Shown in pieces: positions 40,763 to 52,325 of a DNA stretch of 64,000 nucleotides. The DNA is from Elephas maximus indicus (Eukaryota; Chordata; Mammalia; Proboscidea; Elephantidae). Positions within the stretch are counted from its first letter, which is position 1. The number at the start of each line of letters is the position of its first letter. The translations under genes were made by a program, and so were the position numbers. The DNA is taken from NCBI RefSeq assembly GCF_024166365.1, contig NC_064830.1:91628968-91692967 (forward strand), in the 5' to 3' direction. The notes beneath the pieces were generated by a model. The model did not search any database, was not told the origin of the DNA, and saw only the letters and a program-made list of their open reading frames with translations.

Positions 40763-43700
40763 CAAGGCTTTAAACCAGTTTTGAACAGTTCAGTAACTGC
40801 CAATGTAAAAGAGGGCGTCGTATGTGTTGCATAGCAATCAAATCTGTTGCCTGTCAGATTTGTGTGTGTGTGTGTGTGTGACAGTTTCTTTGTTCCACTT
40901 AATTTTCTGTGCTGAGTCGTTTTTCTTTATACATTTTCTTTTCCTCTTTTTCATAGTTGTTGATTTTGTATTTGCTGAGTATGTTTCTGTTTTTTTATTT
41001 TGATGTGTAGGATTGTTAGTTTCCTTTGTGGTTATCTTGATATTTACCCTTATTTTTCTAAGTTTAAACCAATCTTTTATTTTTTATATTGCCTGGGCTT
41101 CCTTTCCATATGAAAGATCTATGACTACATTTTTTAGTCCCTCTTTTTTGTTTTAGTGTTGTCATCTTTTACATAACGACATCTCTGTTTCCCTGTTTTG
41201 AGCATTTTAGCTTTGATTTATTTTTGTGATTTCCCTACTTGGGTATATATCTGGTTGCTCTGTCCTGTGTTCCAGTTTTGGGTTGTTATCTGATGTTACT
41301 GACTTTCTGACTAGAGGACTCCCTTTAGTATTTCTTGTAATTTTGGTTTGATTTTTGCAAATTCCTGAAACTTCTGTTTGTCTGGAAATGTCCTAATTTC
41401 ACCATCATATTTGAGAGACAGTTTTGCTGGATATATAGTTCTTTGCTGGCAATTTTTTTCCTTCAAGGCTTTATATGTGTCATCCCATTGCCTTCTTGCC
41501 TGCATGGTTTCTGCTGAGTAGTCCAAGCTTAGTCTTATTGACTCTCCTTTGTAGGTGACTTTTCATTTATCCCTAGCTGCTCTTAAAATTCTCTGTGGTT
41601 TTGGCAAGTTTGATTATAATAATAGGTCTTGGCGAAGTTCTTTTGGGATCTGCCTTGTGTGGGGTTTCGTGAGCATCTTGGATAGATATCTTCTCATCTT
41701 TCATGATATCAGGGAAGTTTTTTGCCAATAATTCTCTCTGGATTTTCTGTTATCCCCCCGACCCCCACCTTTCTGGTACTCCAATCACTCATAGGTTATT
41801 CCTCTTGATAGAATCCCACATAATTCTTAGGGTTTCTTCATTTTTTTTTAATTCTTTTATCTGATTTTTCCTCAAATACATTGGTGCCAAGTGCTTTATC
41901 TTCAAACTCAACAGTTCAGACTTCAATTGCCTCAATTCTGCTCTTATGACTTTCTATTGAATTGTCTAATTCTGAAATTTTATTGTTAATCTTCTGAATT
42001 TCTGTTTGTTGTCTCTGTATGGATTCTTGCAGCCTATTAAATTTGTCTTTATGCTCTTGTCTAATCTCCCTAAGTTTATGTAATGCTTTGTCTCTGTGCT
42101 GCTTGGCTTATTCTGCATTTTGCCAGATCTCCTGAAGAGTTCTGTACATTAATCTTCTTTTGTATTCTACTTCAGGTGATTTCAGGAAGTTATCTTCATC
42201 TGGAAGATTTCTTGATTCTTTGTTTTGGGAGCTTGTTGAAACCATCATGGTCTGCCTCTTTATGTGATTTGATATTGACTGTTGTCTCTGAGCCATCAAT
42301 AAGTTATTGTATTAGTTTATTTTATGTTTGGTTACTGTATCCTAGCTTCTTGTTTTGTTTTGATATGCCCAAATAGGCTGCTCAAGTGAACTAGTTTGAT
42401 TATTGGTGCCTTTGAAGCTCTAACATCCTGTTACCAGGTGGTTAAAACTATCAGTAGGTATGTAAGCCCAGGAGTCCATTCACTTTTCTTGTATGGATTC
42501 AGCTCAGGTGTTCAGGTAGTCAGTCACCAGATGTGTGGTGCAGGCTCTCACCTATAGTCCTAGATGAGCAGGGTTGATTGGCATAGGCGCAGGCATCCAG
42601 CTGCAGTAGGGGTTCATGCTCTGAGCAAGGCAGGGGCCTGACAACCACCTGTGAGTGTCTGTGAGGAGAGTGTATCTCTGTTCCCTAGAGCATGTAGGTG
42701 GATGGGTTTTGCAGCTGGACTATGGGCATCCAAAGCTGTTGGCTGTAGGGACTGGGAGGCACCACCTATTCCTGGACCCCTGTCATGGGTGGCTAGGTGT
42801 CATGGGTGGAGCCACCAGCCCTCAGACCCCTGATGCAGGTAGGTGAGGACCCTGCTTAATAGGCAGAGTGGTGTCAAATGTCATGAACCTACCTCTCCAC
42901 CATGTAGCTGAAACAGATGAATTTAGACTTCAAGTATATACCCTGTTGTACTGTGCTAATGAGGGCCTATGTTGTTGAAATGGGCCCATACAGGTCTATG
43001 CAGGGATGAAAGGCATTCAAAGTCCATGGACCCCTTATGCCTGTGCCTGGGCAAAGGAGCTGTTTCTGTCCTAAGTTTCCAGCTTAGGGGAGCTGGCATT
43101 TTTTTTTTTTTCACTGTTTGTTAATTTGTCCTCTCTCCAAGGCTGAGAGAATGGCTCAAGGCGAGTGCAGCGTCCTTCTTTTGGCCCAAGGGATGCAGCC
43201 GGCTGGGACCTGGTGCAGAGCAGGAAGGGAGGAGGTAAGTGGGAGAGAGGTTTTTCCTGTTGGGGTATTTTTGGATCCACGAGGTAGGTTAAACTCATGT
43301 ACTTATCTTTTGCTGATTGAGGGCTGCTTCTGGCTTATTCTGGAGGGCTGAGCAGACTCTCTGCTGCTTGTTCTTTCCCGATGTGGAAAACATGTCCCAA
43401 AATGCCACTGCTTGCCTCACCATGCTGGCACCAGAGGAATCAGCCTGCGGGGTGCTGGTTCCTGTCAGGTCAGGTTTGGCAACTCCTCGCTGCTTCTGAA
43501 CCATTTCTCCCTCCCCTGCCACTCAGTCCAATTCCTCAACTTTAACTTTGATGTTCAGGGTTCCTAGCTTGTCATATATACTCGATTCACTTGTTTTTTG
43601 GGATCTTTGTTGTAAGAGGGGCCACAGGAAGTGTCTGACAAATTTGCTACCTTGGCCCCGCCTCTCACCTGTCAGATTTTGACCTGAGTAGGAAACAAAC

Positions 43701-44014
43701 AGTGGTGCCCAGCTCAAAGATAGCCATCAACCACTCTGCTTTGTGCCACAGTCCTGCAAATAATTCAATCTCCTGTAAGGATCCTGGAAGCTTCAAGAGC
43801 CTGATGAGGGAGATTGGATTATTCGCAGGACTGTACAGAATGACACACATTCAAAGTGGTGAGTCTGGCCACCATCTTTGAGTAGGGCACCACTGTTTGT
43901 TTCCTACTGGCTTCAAACTCCAGTGGGCAACAGATTTGGTTGCTATGCAATGCGTGCACCGCCCTTGTTTACGTCAGCAATTACTGAACTGTTCTAAACC
44001 GGTTTGAAGCCCTG
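40763..44014. mobile_element. Palindromic hAT-like DNA transposon split by an L1
   Basis: Pieces 40763-40862 and 43681-44014 join into an element of about 430 bp whose halves are reverse complements. Outer arms: 'ggctttaaaccagttttgaa...' at 40767 mirrors '...ttctaaaccggtttgaagcc' at 43992-44011. Inner arms: 'gtaggaaacaaacagtggtg' at 43688 mirrors 'caccactgtttgtttcctac' at 43889. The centre is near 43780. Termini approximate CAGGGCTT...AAGCCCTG, as in hAT-type elements. No transposase is present, so it is non-autonomous. A target duplication was not found. Confidence 0.78.
40863..43668 (-). mobile_element. HAL1-like L1: 5' UTR and ORF1 only
   Basis: The 5' end (43668 side, minus strand) begins GGTGAGAGGCGGGGCCAAGG, like an L1 start. 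Next comes a 5' UTR and ORF1: a coiled-coil region (42108-42299) and the C-terminal domain (41311-41526, TMQARRQWDDTYKALKEKNC and LSLKYDGEIRTFPDKQKFQE). The element stops at a (CA)n run in the ORF1-ORF2 spacer; ORF2 and the 3' UTR are absent. CCTGTCAGATTT flanks it (40851-40862 and 43669-43680). ORF1 is broken. Confidence 0.82.
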
Positions 44015-44089
44015 AAATTTTTCAGGCCCTTTCAGAACCCACTGCTCATTCCAACCTTGTTTTTGTTGCTATGTACCATCAAAATCAAT

Positions 44090-44862
44090 ACACCTACTCC
44101 TCACTTATTGACTAGATTGTTATTTGACATTTCACATTTACGACAATAGTAAAAAATCTACTATCCGACAGTTATGTGCTTTAATGTGGAGCCAAGGTGA
44201 GAGGGGAAGGAGGAGGAGGAGAGTGAGCTATGTGAGAGGGAGTGAGGCCACATGGGCTTCCAGTGGTTCATATTACCTGTATTAGGTGGAGGAGCTGCGC
44301 AGCAAGTGTGGGGTGGGCAAGCTGCATAAGAGGTGGGGGCAACCAGGCCATGAAGAGGCAGTAGAGGTAGGGGCAACGGGAGTTGGGCAGGGGACTCGGA
44401 AGTCTCTTTTTTTGCCATCTCTGCAGCCTTTGCCAGGCTTAGGTAGCCAGCCTTCGCCTGCCTGCAGGCCCGGAAGCCACCTACCACCGAGGCACATCTC
44501 TGGGGCAGGCAAAATGGGAAGGTGGAGCAGTGAGGTGCAGGGACCTGCACAGAGGCCTGGAGTGTAGCCGTGTGATGGTGGGCCCCCGCTCCTCCAGAGG
44601 CAGTGGGCAACCCCCAACCACCACCACTACCACCCCTATCCCCCATGAGCTCTGTGGTGGTAGAGAAGGCATGGTGGGGAAGTGGGGCCAGCCATACTAT
44701 GCACGTTCTGAGATGCACTGAGGGTGCCTGATGGGCAGTGAGCAACAGGGGGACCCCAGCGCCAAAGACAGGGCACAGCCCTGACTCTCACATAATGCCA
44801 ATATTCACAGAATGACCTGGTCTTTGGAACCTAACCATGTTGATACGTGAGGAGTGGGTATA
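44090..44862. mobile_element. Tigger/mariner-like DNA transposon, non-autonomous
   Basis: 'acctactcctcacttattga' at 44092 mirrors 'tgatacgtgaggagtgggta' at 44840-44859, a terminal inverted repeat of about 20 bp with TA at both borders. The interior is GC-rich and holds no transposase; frames at 44161-44745 look accidental. Confidence 0.65.
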
Positions 44863-44876
44863 AATGTAAATGGGCT

Positions 44877-45070
44877 GTTGTTAGTTGCTGTCAGGTTGGC
44901 TCCAACCCATGGCAACCTTACGTATAACAACCATTGCCCAGTCCTGCACCATTTTCATGATCACTGGCATCTTTGAGTCCATTGTTTCAGCTGTTGTGTC
45001 AATCTATCTCATTACGGGTTCCCTCATTTTTGTTAGCCCTCTACTTTATCAAACATGATGTCCTTTTCTA
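44877..45070 (-). mobile_element. RTE LINE 3' fragment
   Basis: Begins with 'gttgttagttgctgtcaggt' and continues 'cagtcctgcaccattttcat', 'aacatgatgtccttttctac', matching the 3' ends of the RTE copies at 35022 and 36439. Confidence 0.82.
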
Positions 45071-45090
45071 CCAATTGTCTGTCTCTATAT

Positions 45091-45260
45091 CAAACAAAAA
45101 AAACCCCAAACCCATTGCCATTTAGTTGATTTTGACTCATAGCAACCCTATAGGACAGAGCAGAACTGCCCAATAGGGTTTCCAAGGAGTGGCTTGTGGA
45201 TTCAAACTGCCGACCTTTTGGTTAGGAGCCAAGCTCTTAACCACTGTGCCACCAGGGCTC
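45091..45260 (-). repeat. AfroSINE inside the RTE-flank sequence
   Basis: Reads 'ttgattttgactcatagcaa' to 'ccactgtgccaccagggctc'. TGTCTCTATAT before (45080-45090) and TGTCTCTCTATAT after (45261-45273) are the target duplication. Confidence 0.92.
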
Positions 45261-45301
45261 TGTCTCTCTATATCTATACGCTGTCTATAAAAAAAATAAA
45301 A

Positions 45302-45472
45302 ATCGCTATGAGTTGGCATAACAGAGTAGAACTGTCCATAGGGTTTTCTTGGCTGTAATCTTCACAGAAGCAGATCACCAGGCCTTTCTTTCTCAGTGGC
45401 ACTGATAAGTTTGAACTGCCAAGCTTTAGGTTAGCATGTAATAGCAAGCCTTTTCAGCCACCCAGGGACCTG
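45302..45472 (-). repeat. AfroSINE, old variant
   Basis: Reads 'acagagtagaactgtccata', 'agcagatcaccaggcctttc', 'gtttgaactgccaagcttta' and 'agccacccagggacc'. It is an older subtype. Confidence 0.8.
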
Positions 45473-45699
45473 CATACTGTCTATCCTCTTACTAAGAAAG
45501 AGGTCCCCAGGCTGCAGAAAATTCCACTGCCTGAAGCAGGTTGCTTGGCATGCCCAGTAGCTTTACCTTAAAATCCTGGTTCCCCTCTCCTTAACTGCTG
45601 CCCCAAACTAGAGGAAATTGGCAGAAACTGGTTTAGGTGCCATGTTGACATTTAGGATGATATTTAGACCTCATACATAGTAACTTCCTTGCCTCTGAG

Positions 45700-46005
45700 T
45701 GGAGTTTAACTGCCATTTTATGAACATGTGACACATGAAGTTATATGTAAACCCCATTGCACCTGCGTAGTATGGTTAAAAATATTGCTGATGTAACTTG
45801 TAAGAACTTCTGTAAAAATGACTTGAGGGTAGTGTCTGACTTCCTCTTCACAAGGGGAAAGGAGAATCAAGATCAACAGCCCAAGGCTGAGTCCTGTGAG
45901 GCAGAGGTCAGCCATTCCTCCTCTCTCTGCCTTCTTTACTAGTTTTGACACTTCCCATCCCTCCCCCAGCACTCCCTACTAGGTTCAATAATTCATTGCA
46001 ATGGC
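45700..46005 (-). mobile_element. ERVL-like internal fragment, copy 2
   Basis: The minus frame at 45718-45972 (SKLVKKAERGGMADLCLTGL) corresponds to the fragment at 28991-29162, and the LTR end lies next to it in the same relative position. Function unknown; the frame soon breaks. Confidence 0.55.
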
Positions 46006-46620
46006 CACACAGAACTCACAGACCATACTCACAATTATGGAGTTTATTAGGGAAGTAATAGTTATAATTCAGGCTCAAGAACACAGTTCTTCGATCAGGA
46101 TAGCCCCTCCTCAGTTGTGCATGCAGGCACACCTCTCCCTGGCCCTCAATCTCTGCCCAAAGCCACTCTCTCCATGGACTAGGAAGCCCACCACGCCGTC
46201 TCCTGCTGACGGGGTCTCCAGGTGACGGGGTCTCTCCTTCCTTGTTGGTGGTGGGTTCTTCCTCTCTGCTCTGCAATTGGCTCTCTTTCAAGGCAAAACT
46301 GACCAATCCCATTGGTAGGCCACAAATGCCCTATCACACAACCACCTGGGCAGGAGTTACAAGATCATAGCTAGAAATGCCACAAAAAAAGTAATTAAGC
46401 CACTGCAACTTCCTACTTGTAAACCCCTTACAAGTAACCTTCCCCCTCACCCTCACTGAGCAGTTTTGGCGACAGAAACCCCAACTGTTTCCTTTCCTTG
46501 CACAACAAAATAAAGTCGCATTTCCACCCTCCCACCTTGATCTTTCATTTATTGGCTGAGATGAGTAGTGCCAAGCAGAATCTGGGGTTTCCACCTGGCC
46601 GCATTACCTAAAGCCAGCCC
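46006..46620 (-). mobile_element. ERVL-like LTR, copy 2
   Basis: 'cagaactcacagaccatact' then 'ggagtttatta' is the reverse complement of the copy-1 LTR end ('agtatagtctgtgagttctg' after 'taataaac'). The 5' border near 46620 is approximate. Confidence 0.55.
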
Positions 46621-47800
46621 CTCTGCTTGACCCCCTCCTTTCTCACCTTCACAAGGCTATTGCCCCAGCAATTCTCCCATCTATCTCCTACATCGCCAAT
46701 TTTTTTTCTGTTTTCTGAGTTATTCCCATAAGTACACAGCCATGCTTTTATTCTCCCATCTTAACAAAACCCTCACTTCCACTACTGACTATGTCTCATT
46801 TCTTTGGCCTGTGTAAGGAAAAATACACATTTATTTTTCCCTGTTGAGAGTGAGGGAAAAACTCCCTTCCTCCTCTATTCTTTCAGAATTCATTTTAGAT
46901 AACCTGTAAATTATTTCTTTGTCTCTTTGAAATGTATATAATCTAAGAGATCTCCTCAAAGATCTAGCAGCTACCTCTTTGAAATGTAACTTCGGGTGAG
47001 CTTCTCCTACCTTCCTGTTTCCTGGAAGGAGATTAGCATAAACTCAGGTGGCCCAGCCCTATCTCTCCTCCAGAAAGATTAGAAAATTAACAATTACCTT
47101 GAAAATGTGAATGTAATGAATTGTATTCCCTTAGCTATATAATGGTTAAAATTCCTTTCTGTCTTTGCAATGTCTTAGCAGATTGCCTGTGATGAACCAC
47201 ATTTTGGTTTAATGCTTATTCAATAATAAAATTTTTCTTTTTCTTCTATTTTTGTGGAGAGATTTTCTGGATTGGGAGTAGATTTTTTTTATGGTAACTT
47301 TTCCCCAAACCCTCTTTGCAGTAAAACTCTTCAGAGCAAATGCCTTTGTGTTTGCTTCAGCAGCCCATATAGAAAACAAGTGCCTTTCCTCAGTGTCATT
47401 AATTTCTCTCCTCTCATTGTCTCTCAGTTTTATTCCAATCAGGCTTCTGTTTCCACCAGTCAATAAAATGGCTGTTCTCAAAATTATCAATGACCTTTAT
47501 ATTGCTAAATCCAACAATCAGTTCTCAAGACCTATCCGCAGCATCTGACTCAGCTGATGTCTCTCTCCTTCCTAATCCAAGCTCTTCACTTGGTTTCTAA
47601 AACAGCTCACTTTCCTGGTTTCTTCCTCTTACCTCACTGATGGCTTCTTCTCCAACTCCTTTGCTGATTCTTCCTCTTCCCCTAACCTCTTAATGTTGAA
47701 ATACCCTAAGGATCAGTCCCTGCTACTCTTCTTTATTTGCACTTAGATTCCCTTGGTAAACTCACTGAGTCTCAAGGCTTTAAATACCATGTGTATACCA
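46621..47800. other. Region without identifiable gene; possible old LINE
   Basis: No gene. From about 47330 the sequence ('ttctgtttccaccagtcaat', 'acctcactgatggcttcttc', 'ctttaaataccatgtgtata') resembles a common ancient mammalian LINE-derived repeat (L2/CR1 class), but I cannot name it. A (T/A)-rich patch lies at 46698-46720. Confidence 0.4.
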
Positions 47801-47802
47801 AC

Positions 47803-47973
47803 GGAGCCCTGGTGGTGCAGTGGTCAAGCTCTATGCCTGCTAACCCAAAGGCTGGCAGTTTGAACCCACCAGCTGCTCCTTGGAAACCCCTCTGGGGCTG
47901 TTCTACCCTGCCCTATAGGGTTGCTATGAGTCAGAATCGACTTGATGGCAATGGATTTTTTTTTTTTTTTTTT
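47803..47973 (+). repeat. AfroSINE
   Basis: 'ggagccctggtggtgcagtg' to an 18-T run. A and B box regions and the RTE-like tail ('tatgagtcagaatcgacttg') are all present. Confidence 0.92.
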
Positions 47974-48011
47974 GCATACCAGTAACTCCCATTTTTATAT
48001 TGCTAATTCGG

Positions 48012-48182
48012 TAACCCTGGTCGAGTAGTCGTTAAGTGCTATGGCGGCTAACCAAGAGGTCGGCAGTTGAAATCTGCCAGGCGCTCCTTGGAAACTCTAT
48101 GGGGGCAGTTCTACTCTGTCCTATAGGGTCGCTATGAGTCAGAATTGACTTGGTGGCAGTGGGTTTGGTTTTGGTTTTGGGT
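48012..48182 (+). repeat. AfroSINE
   Basis: 'aaccctggtcgagtagtcgt' to 'gggtttggttttggttttgg'. It lies 40 bp after another copy in the same orientation, and both are inserted in older repeat sequence. Confidence 0.92.
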
Positions 48183-48310
48183 TTAACTCAGAATTCATTC
48201 CTGAACTCCAGACTCATCTGTTTTTCTATTCAAAATCTTGTTAAAAATAATCAAAATTCAGCAAAATTTGAACACAAGGTGTAGTCTCAGTGGTTATTCT
48301 ATATGCATAC

Positions 48311-48360
48311 AAAAAAACCAAAACCAAACCTGTTGCTGTTGAGTCAATTCCGACTCATAA
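48311..48360 (-). repeat. AfroSINE 3' fragment
   Basis: 'aaaaccaaacctgttgctgt' and 'gagtcaattccgactcataa' only. Cut where the adjacent LTR begins. Confidence 0.75.
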
Positions 48361-49065
48361 TAGGGAAACCATTTTGATTCTGCAGAAAGCAAACAGCTAG
48401 AGGAAGCTAGCTACAATGAGGCTTATAAAGAGAAGAGGAGGGATAAACATAGAAGATCAACCATTGGCTAATCTTAACTTTATCTCAGGAAAAGACAACT
48501 TTCAGTCCAGTCAGCAGGACAGAGGCATAGCTATTCGTTTTTTTTTTCTCTGAAAACATGTTTTTCCTCAGTGGTCAAAACCAGGATGTGAAACCATATG
48601 CCCCAGGGTATCTTGACCAAGTAACCATTTGTACCTCTCAAAATACCCATACTCTGGAAGAGTGCTGAGTGCTGTTGCCAGCAAGGTATTTTTTTCTTTT
48701 TTGCAAGATAGACAAACTACCTGTAAGCATCTTGTGACCATTACCTAAGGATCTTGTGAAACTATGTGTAACCCCTAATTTTAACCATTAGTAATTAATA
48801 ACCAATCACTATCTTGTAGTTATACCCTCTGAACCAATAAGGTATCCTTCCCTTGCCTCAACAGGATCCCACCTCTGACTTTCCTAATGAGAGATGGACC
48901 AATCAAGAGTAACCTGCCCTGATGCCTGCTTCAGTAGTGTAACTCTCCCCGATTCAGACCCCTGTTTGGACACAACTCTCTCATCTTAATGAGCGGTGTT
49001 GTTCCCAGTTCACACTGCAATCTTTGTTTGGAATAAACATCTTTGATTTTATCTCAGACAGGTTT
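48361..49065 (+). mobile_element. ERV1-like LTR
   Basis: It contains CCAAT/ATTGG motifs (48465, 48801, 48833, 48899), a 'tttggaataaacatctttga' polyadenylation block (about 49027) and an end at 'tctcagaca'. The order is promoter boxes then AATAAA, so + orientation. No internal genes follow. Confidence 0.55.
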
Positions 49066-49216
49066 GGTTTTTTTAAGGCAGTGACAATATGATTGCTTGA
49101 ACCCTGCCCTTCTCCTTTTATTGAGATCAAACTGATATCAGGTCACAAAATGGTCTCTACCCCTCCATTCAGCCGTATCTTTTGAAATTCAAATTTAGTA
49201 AGCCTGGCTTCAAACA

Positions 49217-49406
49217 AGGAGCCCTGGTGGTACAGTGGTTAAGCACTCTGCTACCCTGAAAGTTTGGCAGTTTGAACCCACCAGCCACTCTGCAGGAGAA
49301 AGATTTCTATTGTAAAGATTTACAGCCTTGGAAACCCTGTGGGACAGTTCTACTCTGTCCTATAGGGTGGCTATGAGTTGGAGTCAACTGACGGCAGGGG
49401 GTTTTA
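49217..49406 (+). repeat. AfroSINE, long variant
   Basis: GCTTCAAACA at 49207-49216 and 49407-49416 are perfect target duplications. The copy carries the extra 'gtaaagatttacagccttgg' block. Confidence 0.94.
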
Positions 49407-49569
49407 GCTTCAAACAGGAAAGAAAGAATTTGCAACTTTGGGTGAATTGATTTTGTATTAATTTTGGTCAGAAATTTCTTTAGAGTGAATATTTGGTTTC
49501 CTGAGTAAGGAAATCTCAAAATCAAAGCAAGATATCTGCTCTCAATTTCTCTCTTTGACAGTATGTATA

Positions 49570-49745
49570 GTCTTTTAGCATACTACTTAACTTACTTATT
49601 ATGTTTATTGCTTGTTTTCTATCTTCATTCACTAGAATATAAGATCTATGAGGGCAGGGACCTTTGTCCATTTTGATCACTGATATACCTACAGCCCTTA
49701 GAACAGTGCCTGGCACCAAGTAGCTCTCAATGATGGACAAAAGGA
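49570..49745 (+). repeat. L2 3' end
   Basis: 'cactagaatataagatctat', 'gagggcagggacctttgtcc', 'agaacagtgcctggcaccaa' is the L2 3' consensus order. Confidence 0.75.
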
Positions 49746-51589
49746 CCTATAAATTCAGTCAAGTATGAATCTATAACTAGAAGAGAAGTTTGAGGCCAGG
49801 GCCTGAGGGTGTGACACACGACCACATTATTTATTCTGCCTGGGACTTCCCTCCTTAAGGAATAATGAGAAATTGAGGCGTTTTAAAGCTGTATCTGGAG
49901 CCTATACCAGGGAGGGGAGACGTTTGTCCTGGGCCTCACATTCACCAAGAACCACAAATGTAAACTTTGAACATTCCCTTTGAAGGGGGTTGGTTGTACA
50001 TTTGCCCAGAGACACACCCACGAAAGTCTTCTTCCAAGATTTTCAGTTTACGATTTAAACCAATGCCTTGTTGTAGCATTCTGCTCTGTGGATTAACTTT
50101 ATAAACCCTGTCCTATAGTGTGTGACTATCAAAATTTTATTGTTTTGTAATGTCTCTGTGTTAAAAGCATTCATTTGTTAAATGTACATATTTTAAATTA
50201 TGCAACAATGTTAGAACCTTGCTTTTGCTTCTCCTTTATTTTTTTCACACACTGCTAGATTTGAAAAATCGAGGTGGCCTGGTTTTTTAGGGAAACTAAG
50301 TATATCAGATGGGCCTTGTACTCCCTTGGCCATACACCACCAAGGAAGTAGAGCCTGCAGCATTACACAGGCTGCCAGTGGGCTCAGAGGCTACTGGGCA
50401 CCAGGTACCCAAGGGCCCCCTCACCTTCTAGTTTATAAAGGGCTTCGCCAAGACGTGTACTTGCAAAGCACAGTCCTTCCCCTTTGCTCAAGGAAGGAGA
50501 AAGAAGAAGAATCAGTGGGAAGTGTTGCCTAGGAGTACAGGTATGAAATGCCCCGCAGTAAAGAGGCATCTACCTTCTTTGGGTTTTGTGATTAGCTCAT
50601 GGATTGTTTCAGCTGGTTGTATATCTTTGCTGCCTCCCTTAATACTCTTCTCTTCAATCCAGTTTTTTTTGTGTGTGTGTGCTTTGAAACTAGATCTCTT
50701 CTCACATACAATCTCCTTCTCTCTCCTTTTCCTCCAACCCATTCTATTACCCCATCAAATGGTCATCAACAGACTTCCAACTCCAACCCTCTCTTTCCTG
50801 GTTCTCTTAACTCTGACGTGTTCATTCAACCAGCATTTATTGAAGACAACTGTGAAACAATAATGTGCTTTGGGAATAAAATGTTGAAGGTGTCACAGCC
50901 CTGACCCACAAGCTGCTCAGCTTTTAAGCGAGGTAGGCAGGCAAACAAAAAGTTGTAACAGGTAAGGTGTAGCAAGTATCAGGGAAGAGATATGAGTCCC
51001 TGAAATCTTTGTGGAACAAGGTACATGTTGGGGGGTCGGGTAAAAAGGGGTAAATAAATGAATGCTTGAGCTCCAGTCCCACTGCACTACTAGGTATAGG
51101 CTGAGAGAGGGTGTTGGAATCGTTTGGAAATGACGTGGGCAGAAATAAGGAGGCCATCTTTGCTACTGAGATAGACTTAAAACAAGTTATTTCACCTATC
51201 AGAATGTGTTTCTTCCTTTTCAAAAGAAGGAATGTGGAAGAGCAAAGAGGAGAGTTATAGAGACTGTGAGACCAAAAAGGAAGACCATGAAAAATCAAAA
51301 GGAAACCCTGGGACAGACTGGAAGTACAAAACAGAAAAAAATAATTTAATCTGTAGGTTAGCAGTGGGGTAGGTACTAAGGTAGGCCCTAGCATTTCAAA
51401 GGTAGACCAGGTCCTTATCTTCAATGAACAACAAGCACTCACCAGAAGGTTCTTCCTCCAGATAAATAGGTACCTGCATAGCTCACTCCCTCAGGCTCAG
51501 TTATCACCTCATCAGAGAGGGCTATCTTGGCCACTTGATATAAAATAGCAAGCTCACCACCACCCCGGTGTCCTATATGTTCCTACTCA
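49746..51589. other. Region without identifiable gene
   Basis: No gene. An old repeat similar to the one at 8690-11620 may lie at about 50815-51080 ('cattcaaccagcatttattg', 'ccctgacccacaagctgctc'). Frames of 60-170 codons on both strands have no family features. Confidence 0.45.
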
Positions 51590-52325
51590 ACTTTGTTTTG
51601 TTTTTTAACTTTTGATCAAAGTACAATATACATTCAGAAAAAGCTCACATATCAAAACTGTCGTCCTTAGTAGATATCAAGTCAGTTCTTACTCATGGCG
51701 ACCCCACATGTGCAGAGTAGAACTGCTCTATGGGGTTTTCAAGGCTGTAGCCCTTCAGAAGATTGCCAGGCCTATTTTCTGAGGCATCTCTGGGTGGGTT
51801 TGAACCATCAACCCTTCAGCTAGTGGTCAAGTGCTTAACCATTTGTGCCACTCAGGGACTCGGTATCAGCTCGCTAATTTTTTACAAACTGAACGCATGC
51901 ACGCACTACCAGCATCCATCTAGAAACAAAGTTTTCCCAGCCCCCTAAGGCCCCCAACTCTTGTTTTCTTCCAGTCTCAACCCCTCCCCCATGGATAACT
52001 GCTATTTTGATTTCAAACAGTATAGATTAGCTTTCTCTGCTTTTGTACTTTATATAAATTGAATCTCACAGAGTGAACTCTCTTGTGACTGATGTCTTTC
52101 ACTCAACATCAGGTTTGTGAGACTCATTCAAGTCATCGTGTATAGTTTTAGTTAATTCATTCTTATTGCTTTGTAGGGTCCATTATGTGGAAGTTTCCAA
52201 TTTTCTGTTATTAAGAATAATGCTGCTATGAACAGTCCAGTACAGGTCTTTTTGGCGAACATATGGACACATTTCTGTTGGGTGCATAACTTGGGGTGAA
52301 ACTGCTGAGTCACAAGATCGACTTG
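51590..52325 (-). mobile_element. Old L1 3' end (-) with AfroSINE
   Basis: 'ttaacttttgatcaaagtac', then after the SINE 'ctttatataaattgaatctc', 'actgatgtctttcactcaac', 'attaagaataatgctgctat' follow the L1M 3' order in minus orientation. Confidence 0.65.
51662..51858 (-). repeat. AfroSINE, old variant
   Basis: 'tcaagtcagttcttactcat', 'gcagagtagaactgctctat', 'gattgccaggcctattttct', 'tttgtgccactcagggac' on the + strand. Confidence 0.82.

Noticed and set aside
44161-44745. 194-codon minus-strand frame
   Set aside because: It is Pro/Ser/His-rich with no conserved order, lies inside a GC-rich DNA transposon, and overlaps several other open frames, as expected from base composition.
50924-51442. 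172-codon minus-strand frame
   Set aside because: No family resemblance, no splice or promoter context, and part of the stretch looks like an old repeat.
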